A stretch of 64,000 bases of DNA from Channa striata. Its lineage: Eukaryota > Chordata > Actinopteri > Anabantiformes > Channidae. Under the pieces are notes generated by a model. That model saw only the letters and a list, made by a program, of their open reading frames with translations. It ran no database searches and was not told the DNA's origin. A program made the translations under genes and the position numbers. Positions 39,834 through 50,738 of the stretch are shown in pieces. Location: assembly GCA_033026295.1 (NCBI GenBank), contig CM065175.1, positions 23,818,837-23,882,836 on the forward strand. Reading direction: 5' to 3'. Numbering within the stretch: the first letter of the stretch is position 1; every line of letters starts with the position of its first letter.

Positions 39834-42800
39834 TTCTTTCATTGTCAGTTTCTCTCTTTTTCTGCTCTTTTCTCTTCGGTCACTGCATGCTCCCATCCCT
39901 CTTCATCGCCAGGACCGGCTCCTTCGTCCTTCTCCTCCTCGTCCTTCTCCTCTGTGTCCAGGAGCAGTCACTCACCTCCTCCTGTTCCCTTCCTCTGCAT
40001 ATCTTTGACAGTCATGAGTTTGATTTGTTATGCATAATCTGTCCACGCTGGGATTTGTACAGCTCTCGCTGTGTTCTCACAAGTGAAAAACAAAACATTA
40101 TCTCAAACCAAATTTGCACAAACACCATGGTGACTGTCTTCGAGTCGTAGCCAAAGAAATGATGAAATGATTTCCTTCATTTCAGAAGAGAAGGAGAGAA
40201 AAAGATTTGGCTAAAAATAGAAAATTCTTTGGTTACCCCCTTTGTTATTTTTCTCTAAAACACAGAGGGTTTGAAGAGATTTCCCGTGAGTGACTCATTG
40301 CTTTCTGTGAACTTGCTCCAGGCAGGTCATTTTTTATTAAAGCCAGCAGAAGCAAAGTTCTTAGGTTCTCAGACACCCTATCGACATGTCCATGTTGAAC
40401 ATTACCCAATCAATACTGCTGCAATTTTCCTGACCACCCATTACAACAGGACTCAATTTGCCTTTGGTTCGAGACTAAGCTACTACACAGCAGCCTGAAT
40501 ATTAGTCCTTGTGTTTTCTCTTTCGCCTGGAGTATTCATCCTAATACGCTGTCTCGGGTCCAGGGCAACGCCAGAGGCTTGAATAACTTAGCGTCTTGAA
40601 ATGCACGATCACTGTCACCTCGCAGGGGTGCGAGGGAACATTATCTTTGCCCGAGATCTTGTAACCAACCGTTTCGGGAGGGAAAAGATGTGTGACTTGC
40701 AGCAGAGGCTGCAATCAAGATGAAACTCTGTCATGAGAACTGCAAAACTCACACCTTATCTACTAGCATGTCATTCAGCCATGTTTGCTGCCCAAAGATT
40801 ATATTGCTGCCAATGTGGATGCCAAATCCGATTTCTGTCCATTTAAATCACACACAAGTGATCAAATAAACGATAAAAACATTTGAAACTTTTTCTTCTC
40901 CCACATTCTGAAAAGGTGGAAATCATTTATAAGCTTTTAAAGAATAAAATAAGACGAGAGTTACGTAAACATGGTTTTAAAATAGCCATGTTTTATTTAG
41001 ATGTACCCTAAAGTTTTCTGGCATTTTGCGACATCTGTCTGTTAATATTTGTGTGTGTATATACCGAGTGGGAAGGAGTACACGTTATGGTTTACACCAG
41101 TCAACGCTTGCCAATTACCTTAATCAAATTTCACACCACACAGGGGGATTCAACATGCCCGGATCAGATAGCAAACATAAGTTGATTAAAATACATGTTT
41201 GCTAAAAGACAGGAGAGAAAGGGAATCAACACAGCCAGAAAATAAACAAACTGACGGATGAAGATTCAGACGTCGCAACAGAATCACAGCAACTGCCACT
41301 GTAGCGGGTTTGTGTGTGTCGCTGCTGCAGGGCCCAGACGTTCGTCCTGGCTGTTTATTCAAATGACATAACAAAGGTATAAGGTACGTTAGGGGCCATC
41401 GGTGGGCGGCCGTCAGTCAGCAGTAAAGGTTAATAGATGGAACTGTATAAAAAAAACATTAACGCTGCACAGAAAATGCTAATAAAGCCATTAATAAATA
41501 GATAATAATAGAGATTTTTTCACATTGTCACTAAAGGTTAAGTCAGTCATTTATAATCCGGAATGTTATAAAGTCACTAGGCCTTTAAAACAATCCGTCA
41601 AGTCTGCAGTTTTAGACTTTCCCAACTCCATCGTGATACAATATTTAATGTTCACATATTGAAAAAGGCATCGGCCTGTGTGATAATTCCTCGGGCTCAT
41701 ACTGGCCGTGAATAGATTTCTTTCTAGCATGACTACACAGGAAGTAATGAGGAACTTCAGCAGTGTGAATAAGCCAAATCAAATGTCTTTCAAACAGTCT
41801 TACAGTCTTTGTAGGACAGAAAATTCCCAGCTTGTATTACTGTTCCTCCCCCGTGGCTCAGCATGGAAATGCTGTCAGGGAAACTCAAAAGAAGGAATTT
41901 TATACCAAAAAGACTGTAACTTCAGCACATGCCAGCTTGGTTCTTGTAAGTACGAGTCTGCCAAAACCTCATATTATGTTCGGATAAACTTCCAAATCTT
42001 CAAAATACTTTTTTTTTTTCAGGAAAAGAAAACTGTGGGTTTAGTCTGCCACTTTTTGTTGCCAGTGTGGACTGGAGGAATAGTTAGAAATGTGCATAAC
42101 TCGAAAACTAAGTTTGGTCTGAATTACCTGGTACTCTTTATAAGAGCTGGTTCAACAGTTCTTTCGAGGGCACAGCAAATGTCATGCACAAGAGTTAACA
42201 CCTGCGAGAGAGATTTTCACAAGCTCATTCGTGCCTCCCATAATAATATCTAATAACGACTTACAGTATAAAATGTTTGTTTTCAGCCTTTAGTTGCTCC
42301 TTTCTAATGTGAGCCTCATTAGAGCGCGGTACCTAACCACATGAGTTTTGGTTCCTTCACCCTCTGACCTCACTAATGGTCCCATTTTCTACACGACATT
42401 ATAGCACAGCCAGGCCAAAACCACAATCACTTCCACATTTCCAGCTGCCATATGGACTTTCCGAACGGACGACTGTTTCCTGTGCGGGTGCGTGTTGTTA
42501 GTACATGTTTTTATGTGCATGTCAAACAGCATGTTTAGCCTATGATAAATACACTTGACATACAGCACATGGCTTTTCTTTCACCCTCCGCTTGTCAATA
42601 AGTCTGGAAATGTGTGTTTATGTACAGTTCATATGTCTTTGTCATTCTTTTTACATCTGTTGCTGCCTTGTGTTATATGTTTGTGAACCAAGTGTGTGCT
42701 CTTTAGCATCTTTAGCATTTGTGTTTGTGCTTGTCTTTGTCTTTCACGAGTGGATTTGTGTGTATCATGTTTCCACTGTGTTCTACTTGCCATTTCGCTG

Positions 42801-42838
42801 TATCTGGTGTTTTGCCCGATGTTGTGTGAGCTCCTGTC

Positions 42839-42872
42839 TGTGTGTGTACGTGTGTGTGTGTGTGTGTGTGTA
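42839..42872. repeat. (TG)n microsatellite
   Basis: A nearly perfect TG run that faces a CA array at 43,009-43,034. Confidence 0.9.
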
Positions 42873-43003
42873 CTAAGAAAGAGAGAACCCCTGACCCACC
42901 AACAATGTAGAGTTAAAGGCAAACAGACGCTCCACAACTTACCAGCTGGAACTAATTAACAGCAGTTCAGTCAGACTGAGCTCTCTCACTTTCTTCCTCT
43001 CTC

Positions 43004-43008
<5 letters not shown>

Positions 43009-43034
<26 letters not shown>
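43009..43034. repeat. (CA)n microsatellite
   Basis: A CA run about 140 bases from the TG array at 42,839 and about 460 bases from another TG array at 43,495. Confidence 0.92.
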
Positions 43035-43494
43035 TGTTTTCTCCTCTTCCCCTCGGCATTTACTCTCACTCATGTTCTCATCTTCCTCCTCCTTGACATC
43101 CCCTCACCCTTTCCTCACCTCCTGCCATCCCACAACTTGCATTTTCCTATAAACCTCCCCCGCTCGCACACTCATGCTTGGATGAACTCCTGCGCACATA
43201 AGCACATAGCAAATAAAGATCCACTTGTTCGCAGAACATATCGGAATGCACGCAACCACACTTTTAACCTTCACGCATGCAGCACAGTAGCTCACAAATC
43301 ACACACTCCCCTGTCTCTTTCCTGACTAGTGGGAGTGGTGACACACAGTAAGCACACCCTGAGACACTGATTGGACTGTGATTGGATCCAGGTAGACATT
43401 TTTGGCATTTTCAGCTCTGCTCTGCACCATCCACCATGTATGTGACTTCAAAACAACTAGACCTATTGATGTGCACGATGAATAATCACAGTGA

Positions 43495-43515
43495 GTGTGT
43501 GTGTGTGTGTGTGTG
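43495..43515. repeat. (TG)n microsatellite
   Basis: A short TG run about 250 bases downstream (on the minus strand) of the candidate rftn1 leader donor. Confidence 0.9.
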
Positions 43516-43768
43516 AGCAAGCAAGCGTGCGTTTAGTGTAAGCGGATTCAGAGCTTGTTGTTGAACACGGTGCCCCGACGCCAAGCGTGTGGCTTGCAGC
43601 ATCATCAAATGAATCAAATGTCTGTGGTAATCAGCTGCCACAATAGAGTCCAAGTTTACAGTGGCTGTTGTCCAGAGAATCAGGCGTGAGCACGGTGACA
43701 CACATCAGGAAGTTCACAGTCACACGCACGCGCTGCAAAGCTCTCAGGCAGACAGAAAACAAACTTAC

Positions 43769-44380
43769 CTGTTTCACGATGCTCAAAAAGTTCACTGCTG
43801 GGATGCGAAGGCAGCAACTGGACCAGAGCTTCCAGCAGAGAAGAGCATTCTACTTGGAAGGAGACCAGCACAGAGGGAGGATGGAGGTGGTGTGCAGATC
43901 CTGTCCGACAAGCTGACTGAGATTGCCGTGGAAGCCTGGCTGGCTTAAAGGATCCTCCAAAGTGTCTGTTAGCTCTGCAGCAGCGGCGGCGGCGGCAGCA
44001 GCAGCAGCTCCAGCGGTTTGCTTCGTCTTCCCCCTCGCCACGTAACGGAGCTCAAACACACTTGTACGCTCAGTGTGTTTAGGTCATGCTTAAACTATGC
44101 CTGTATACCAGTGTTCTGCAAGCTCAGGGAAACCACATCCTGTCACATATTTACCTCCCTCCTCTATCTCTCCCTCCCTTTTCTCTGTTTTCAGTCTATC
44201 GTTCTTTGTGGTGTTGTCTCTCACTCTGTGTCTCTTTTCCGGTGTCTTTCGCTCATTCCCCTGTGATTGTCTGAAGCAACTGAGCGCTCTGACCCAGCGT
44301 CTGTTCGGCACAGCCTCTCTGCCTCTCTGTCTATCTCTCCAGCAGCCGCACCAGTTCCACTCGACTGACTGAAGAATCCA
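43769..44380 (-). other. rftn1: Candidate rftn1 non-coding leader exon and core promoter region
   Basis: On the minus strand the exon would end GTGAAACAG followed by a perfect GTAAGT donor (43,768 downward). The body includes a CTG/CCG triplet block at 43,977-44,010, typical of a GC-rich 5' UTR, and lies just downstream of a polypurine tract. The right-hand limit is a guess because no TATA box or clear initiator is visible. Support is the strong donor, the composition, and the need for a leader exon upstream of the acceptor at 33,675. A transcript is required to confirm it. Confidence 0.5.
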
Positions 44381-44383
44381 TCT

Positions 44384-44458
44384 GAGGAGAGGAGGGAGGG
44401 GGGAGAAAAGAGGGGGGGGGGGGAGGGGAGGGGAGAGGAAGGGGAAGGAAGGGGGAGG
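44384..44458. repeat. Polypurine tract with G runs
   Basis: Seventy-five consecutive purines on the plus strand, including a G13 run (44,412-44,423 region) and many GGGG blocks. Such tracts can form triplex or quadruplex structures. It lies immediately upstream of the candidate rftn1 promoter, on the pyrimidine side with respect to rftn1 sense. The proline-rich frame on the opposite strand is an artefact of it. Confidence 0.9.
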
Positions 44459-47400
44459 TGGGAAGGGGGCTTCGCAGGGAAATACCAGAGTTAGACAGAG
44501 GGGGGGTGGTGGGGGCTGTTTAGGGAGTGAAGTACCAAAGAAAGATGGGTGGACAGAAAGAGTAATCAATATGGTTTGAGAGAAAGAAGTAGAAAGAAAG
44601 CAGTGGAACGCTGTGCCACATAGTCAATACACACACACACACACAGGCGTACATTTGCGCACACACGCGTGGCCTGGAAACTGTGAGCTGTTGATAAGTT
44701 AAAGGGTAGTAGTATTAACACATCCGCTTATGGCTCAGTTTAAATGGATGAACCACCACAACGGAGAAAGAGCAGAGCGCTCACACACACCGTAAACCGC
44801 CGGTGATGGTGGCGAGCATCCACGCCGGAGATGAACACTCATATCAGGGAATATGTTTCCATCACCGTCTGCGCCATTAACTCTCTGTTCTCCCTAAAAT
44901 CGTTTAATGCTTGGTAAGTGGATTCTGTCTAGGTGGACAGAAAAAGTTTAGTGCTGATGCTGTTCTGCCGGACTTAATGATCTAATGCCATCCATAATTT
45001 AATGAGATAATGTTTTGATGTATGTGAAAGGAGCCGTTTGTACAGATGAACCCAAACAGAGTTATTACCCAAATCTGCAGTTCGACGGTGTTTGACAGTT
45101 TAGTTTTAGCCAACCCACAGCTCAACTATTTGGTTTATTCTCACCGCTCCTGTAGTATCATTTTCAGCCACAGCAGGCAGCTGTTTCAAGTAAAACTACT
45201 CGGATAAACACTGTCGGCTTTCTGCCCACCGCTGAACGGAGGGCAAAGCACCGGAGAAGCTGGTGAACACAGCAGAGCATTTACTTTCATCGTGTGGCCA
45301 GAAGCAGAAGCAGCTTAAGAGGTGAAAGTTTTTTCTTGTTCGTGGCCACCCACAAAAAAAGGCCTTTAACTTGAAATAAAAGACACACAATGGAATGGAA
45401 AAGAAAGCGAGGACAACGTTTCAACATGATCAAAACTAATATTTCTTTCATTTCGTCCTGTTCCTCTGTAGCTAACTAACGTATCCTTGCTGAGTGTAAA
45501 GCATAGGAACAAGCAGTTCTAATCTGACCCATGTATGACCACCTGGGGTCACATGACTAAAATTCCATAATTTGCTCATGTGATAACAACTAAACCGTCT
45601 CCTCTGCAGGAAGGTCATATGATGAGCACTTTGAGAACAATGATTAAGGTGGACCTTGTGTAGTGAGAATAAACTGATGTTTCATATCAGAGATTGGACA
45701 TATGGGCTGTTAATTACTTTTGCTTATTCTTTAAGAGCAATGACATCAACATTTTTTGTATTGCCAAAATGCATTTGGTTACTTTCCAGCCCAGCGTGAC
45801 TCAGCCAACGTGGATCTTTAACAACGATGAAGATTTTAACCCGTCTTGGCGTCTCTTCCTGTTTTACCAAACAGACACTGACAGTATGTCCTTTGTGGAA
45901 GAGGTAAATGCCAGCAAAGAGCGAACTTTATCAATTGATGAAATGCAAATAAAATGATACTGACAAGCTAAGTTAAAAACCCAGCTGCATAACAAGTCCG
46001 TCGCCATAATTAATGGTGAAGAGCTTCAAATGTTCCAGCTCTGCACAATGTGATCCTGACAGTGGGCTCTTCTCAAAGTCGTTTTTAGCCTAATAGGGGA
46101 TTCGCTCGCTCATTTGCCAGGGTTGTAGCTGCCTTCCCAAGGAGAGGCTCCGCCGTGGCGCTCATACGTCGCTACGAGGACCTAACTCCAGGCTGCAAAT
46201 TAATGATATGTCTCTTTTAAAGATGGAGAATTTCTGTCTGTGCTCGGAGCCCCATTAGACTTTAATCACCCCTCCTGAATGCACAAGTGGGAACTGCCAG
46301 CACATATCCAGATCTGGGCAACGCGTGTCTGATTTTGGAAGGACACCTTTCAGCATCAGACCACCTTCACGTGAAAAAGGTTGAGCGCTCGAAGGGAAGT
46401 GAAGCGTTCTGGAAAACGGTCTCTTTGAAGCATCAGTGAAGAGGCCGGAGGTTAGGAAGCAAAGAACAAAAGAAGGTGAAATTCTTTGCACTGAGTGGAC
46501 GATTGGCTGGTTTTCCGCTTTTCCGGCGACTGATTTCAGCGCGCTGAAGCCATCCTGACAGGTGCCGCGAGTGGGATGACACTAATGATCACCTACAGCG
46601 TAACTGCTAACACGCCTCAGCTTTTGCTAATAGCTGAAAAAACATGCCAAACATAAATACCGGGTGAGATGACGTTCACGCGCCATGTAAATCTCACACT
46701 CCAGTGGGTTTATTGTTTAGGTGCAAATTAGGTGCATTTCACTTCCCCCCAAACTGAGTGTCAACTTGACCTCGCGGCTAAAAACCCCCAGAAAGGACAC
46801 TGAAGCCGCTGAACGTCTGTCCCGCCGGAGAAGTGCGAGGCCACTGAAATGGGACAAACAACCCGAGACGAGCTGTAAAGTTGGCCAATCAAGCGTAGTG
46901 TTTGTGCAAGCTGGTGTTTGCGAAAGCATCTGTTTTACATGAGTGGATGAGGACTGAGACAGACAGATGATTGGACAGGAGAGTGATTGGAACAAAAGCA
47001 CATCACTTCGAAGGGAACCGGATGGAGTCGCCTTGTTTTGCAGGAGAATCTGAACGTTGTTCAGTCAGTGGCTGTGGTAGAATCAAGGTTTCATACAAAG
47101 AGAACAGCTGATCCTTGGGCCTCAGCTTCCCTCCATCTAAAGAGGTGACAGTGCCCCCCAGTGTTTAATGTGGAAAGGGAACGTCCTTTTGTTGAGGTCC
47201 ACTCAGACATAGTGCCACGTCTGTCTTTACATATGTTCCCTTCAGCGTGATATCAATCTTTATTCTTTAATTAGTGACTGATTTTATTGTTTATGTATGT
47301 AAGCTCCATCTACAGACTACAGAGGAAAAACCTCCTGCCCCAGTGGAATAAACATGCACCCTAAGTAAATGAATTCTATATCATCTTATGGACAATGTGT

Positions 47401-50400
47401 GTCTTAAAATCTACTTTTGATAACCTCAGATGGTGAATCCCATCAATTACAAACCACTGATGAAACAATTTCAAGCTAGAAAACATTTGGCTTTAATGTA
47501 AAATGACAAATTACATCCATCAAAAGTACATTTGTGAAAAATGGTCACTAGTGTATGGTATATACTGAAACGATGAATGAGAAAGAGGTTTTGGATAAAC
47601 GCGTGTTGTAAAATGTTTGCAAAAACAAAAGCTGGTTTTATTTTTACTGTCCAAATTGTATGTATATGTGGTATTCACTATTCGTTTTCTTTTTAATTGA
47701 CCCAGGCGGTGTGGACTCTAAAGCGTTCGGTAATTTACCAGTGATTAGGTACCTGAATGCAGCAACTGAGGGGAATAAGAAAAGGTTTCCAACAATAGAC
47801 TTCAACCTTTCTCACACAATTCCCACGGAGCCACGCTGAATTATGCTGTCAGTTTTCTGCCCGCGGTGTCCGACTGGAGCTGCACTCAGGCTGCTCTGGT
47901 ATTGTTTTCTGTAATGGCTACTATTATTTTAATGTGTGCCTCCATCCTTACCTCAGGGGGAGAGTTTTAGTTCAAAGAAAAGTCTATATGGGAATGTATA
48001 CAAAGCCATGGGAGCACACCCACAGGCACTACACCCATGACATCCGTCATGACATAGAACATGTTACTGTTTACAGTACAGAGCAAACTTATTGCAGTTT
48101 GCATTTTACACAATTCATATGGAACTAGGTCCACACACAATGGCCACTTTATTAGGTACACTTGTGCAATCTGATGCAATCCAATACAGCAGCGCCGCTA
48201 TGAAGTCTACTTCTGCAATGCTGTACTTCCTCAGTTTTTAGTTCGAAAATGCCAGAGATATGACAATTCTAGTCAGTGTTTATTATGAAGGTAACAGTGG
48301 TTAGTGGATCGATAGTGGTTTTCAACAGGATCAATGAATGGTGCTGGATTGCATTAGATTGTGAGGGTGTGCCTAATAAAGTGGCCAGTGAGTGTATGCC
48401 ACAATTTAAAACTACAGAAAACTTTGTTTGTTGTGTGTTTGACATGTCCGAGCATTTCCGTGAGCGGTGGGAACGTCACAAACATGGCTGAAAAAAACTT
48501 GCTTCACGGGTGAAACAAACCTGGCGTCTTTCCACGGATTAAGAAGAAACATTACACTGCTTTAATATTCAAAAGGCAATAATCCAGAGGGAGATTGCTT
48601 TGCCTTGCTGAAGCTCCTCTCTGCTCAACGATAAAGTAAAAGAAAGATCCACGAGGAAAAGAATCACACTTACGCAGATTAAAAAATGTCAACATGAATC
48701 AGTAGGGAAAAGGACATAATGACAAAGAATAGCTCGAACAATAAACTATATGGAATTTGTCTTTAGGTTTGTCTTGCAAAATCAAATCCACCTAAATAAA
48801 TGACTTAGATGCTAAACATTGGCATGTGAACCTGGTCATTGTGAGAATGATTAGCATTTAGCAAGACCTGCTAAAGCACTTTTAGAAACTGTGTTTTTCT
48901 TATTTCTAACAGTTTTCCTGGGATGGGAATTTTTCTTACGTAAGTAAACAAACCCACGGTCGGGCTTAAACATTTCACAGGCGGAAGACTGAGCAGTAAA
49001 ATCTATTTTCTGCTGTAGCAGTAACATGCCAGTGTTCTTTAGTCAAACTATAAAAAGCATAAAGCGGGTATAAAACAGTCATATTGGTTTTGCAAACTGG
49101 TGGGAATAAATAATAAAGTTGAATAAAGTTTTCAAGCCAATACAATACGTCTGAAAACAAAAGAAACAAGCCTCGTTTTAAGCCGCAACTCTATGAAGCA
49201 TGACTTGTTTTTGGCCGGTGAGACTGTTTGACTCCAACTGCCATTGTTCTGAACCACAAATAACAGAAGGCACTAAGCAAATAGGCAACAGCAGCACAAT
49301 GCTTATTGTGCATTAATTATCATTATCAAGAATAAACAGAGGCAGACAAACTGCACAATCGTACCTCAAGCCACCTGAAATTCTGGATTTAAACAACAGA
49401 ATGAAAAGACATACCAGCAGTGTATTCATATTTCGAGCTTGGAGTTTAGGGTTAATTTGTGCCAAACGAGGAGGAAGAAATAAAGTGTAACTGCTCCTTA
49501 TGTATTTATAAAAGTATTTTAATCCCGCTGAGTGCACTGACAAAACCCGAGTGGAAAGACTTTCTGCTGACCCTCACACAACCTGCTGTATCTGTGTTTC
49601 AGCACAATGGTTAATCGGCTCACGCCGGCATGTAAGAAAGATATACGAGTAACCGGGTTAAAGGTTTCATGTAAACATTTGGCTATAAGCTGATTTATGG
49701 AGGTATAAATCAAAGTCAGGATACAGACGGACCTCTACGCGAGCAGGTGTGTCCTCGTGCAAGCACGGAGTTGGTGCGTGTAACAGACCAAAGCCCGGAA
49801 CGTTAACTGATAAATCCAGCTGTTTGCTCCTGAAATGACAGCTGTCGAAACTGCCCAACTGCGCTCCATCAAACCCCAGCGTGACGTTTCTTTACATATG
49901 CTGTAATTTGATCCGTTATTAGTTCAGATTTACTGAAGCTTGAAAGAAAAAAATAACAGTATCATAACCACAAGATTTCATGACCTGGGTTAACATTTAA
50001 ATATTCAGATTGTGAAAAGATTGTTAAAAACTTATTTATTCAAACTATACATGTAATCACTTACATTATATAAATAATTCCAATGTTAGCCAATAATTTT
50101 TATTGCCAATATTTTGGACATGTCACAGTACATTCAGCCAATGAGCTTTGTGCAGCCTTCACTGCGCATTTGAACCGGTCTCCACGTGTTGTTTCGGTCA
50201 GACTCCCCATTTCCCATCTGTCTCTGTTTGTGCCAAAGCAAGCAACGGGCGTGACTTCTCCTACATAAGCAGTATGGCATTAATCCTTCCACATACAGAG
50301 GTCTCGTAATCTACCAGTGTTCCTTTTCTTTTATTTACCTTTACCTCAGACGGCTCCTCATTCTGTTCTGTGCAAACTTGTGCCAATACATCAGCCAGTC

Positions 50401-50570
50401 ACTACACCCTACAGCTTAACAATTCCCTGTTTACTCCCTGTCAGTTGTTCTCTTGAGGAGAAAACGCCTCCTCAATGCCATGTGATAGACTTGTTTTAGT
50501 CCTGTACCCGCTGTGTAAAGCCCGGGATAATTACCAGCCGGAGGAGAATGTGCTTTGTCAGTAAGCTGGG
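44459..50570. other. Intergenic region between rftn1 and the CRISP gene
   Basis: About 6 kb between two diverging genes. I see an AC run at 44,630-44,645, a palindromic MITE at 48,132-48,396 and otherwise unique-looking sequence. No frame shows recognisable protein similarity with splice sites. Some CpG-containing segments (44,790-44,880 and 46,080-46,260) stand out mildly and could be regulatory. I specifically looked for a dazl RNA-recognition exon and did not see one. Confidence 0.6.
48132..48396. mobile_element. Palindromic MITE with long terminal inverted repeats
   Basis: The left end reads TGGCCACTTTATTAGGTACA; the right end, reverse-complemented, reads TGGCCACTTTATTAGGCACA. The inverted similarity continues inward (CAATCTGATGCAATCC against CAATCTAATGCAATCC). 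At about 265 bp it has no coding capacity and matches a very abundant fish palindromic element. Both ends appear present, so it is a complete but slightly diverged copy. Confidence 0.85.
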
Positions 50571-50572
50571 TC

Positions 50573-50580
50573 TATAAAAG
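50573..50580 (+). promoter_or_regulatory. TATA box of the CRISP gene
   Basis: TATAAAAG lies about 56 bases before the first donor (50,637). This implies transcription starting near 50,600-50,610 and a very short non-coding first exon. A TATA promoter without a CpG island fits a tissue-restricted secretory gene. Confidence 0.8.
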
Positions 50581-50604
50581 GAAGCTGAGCAAAGTGCCAA
50601 CTCA

Positions 50605-50636
50605 CCTTCCCCTCCTGAAGTGACACCTGGGTGAAG
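50605..50636 (+). other. CRISP gene non-coding exon 1
   Basis: Roughly 30 leader bases between the predicted start site and a GTATGT donor at 50,637. The intron of about 97 bases contains an ATAAC pentanucleotide run (50,668-50,687) and ends at an acceptor (CACGCTGTAG) five bases before the start codon. The 5' limit is inferred from TATA spacing. Confidence 0.65.
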
Positions 50637-50738
50637 GTATGTCTCACACTTCAAATAGCTCTTCTAAAATAACATAACATAACATAAGTATCTGTGAAAA
50701 ATAATTTAATTCATTGCCTTTATCACGCTGTAGTTGTC

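Larger units (their letters stand above)
33675..43768 (-). other. rftn1: rftn1 first intron (about 10.1 kb), inferred
   Basis: Spans from the candidate leader exon donor (CAG/GTAAGT at 43,769/43,768 on the minus strand) to the initiator exon acceptor. It contains GAGT repeats (33,743-33,763), a GGAT run (34,255-34,274), a repeat tail at 37.4 kb, a CT run at 39,813-39,833, and TG/CA arrays at 42,839, 43,009 and 43,495. The longest open frame, on the plus strand at 41,708-42,253, shows no recognisable domain. Confidence 0.6.

Noticed and set aside
41708..42253. 181-codon open frame on the plus strand
   Set aside because: It begins at GTG rather than a good ATG, has no recognisable domain, lies antisense inside the rftn1 first intron and contains a long T-rich run. 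Best explained as a chance frame.
44090..44569. 159-codon proline-rich minus-strand frame
   Set aside because: The proline repeats are the reverse complement of the polypurine tract, not a protein domain.
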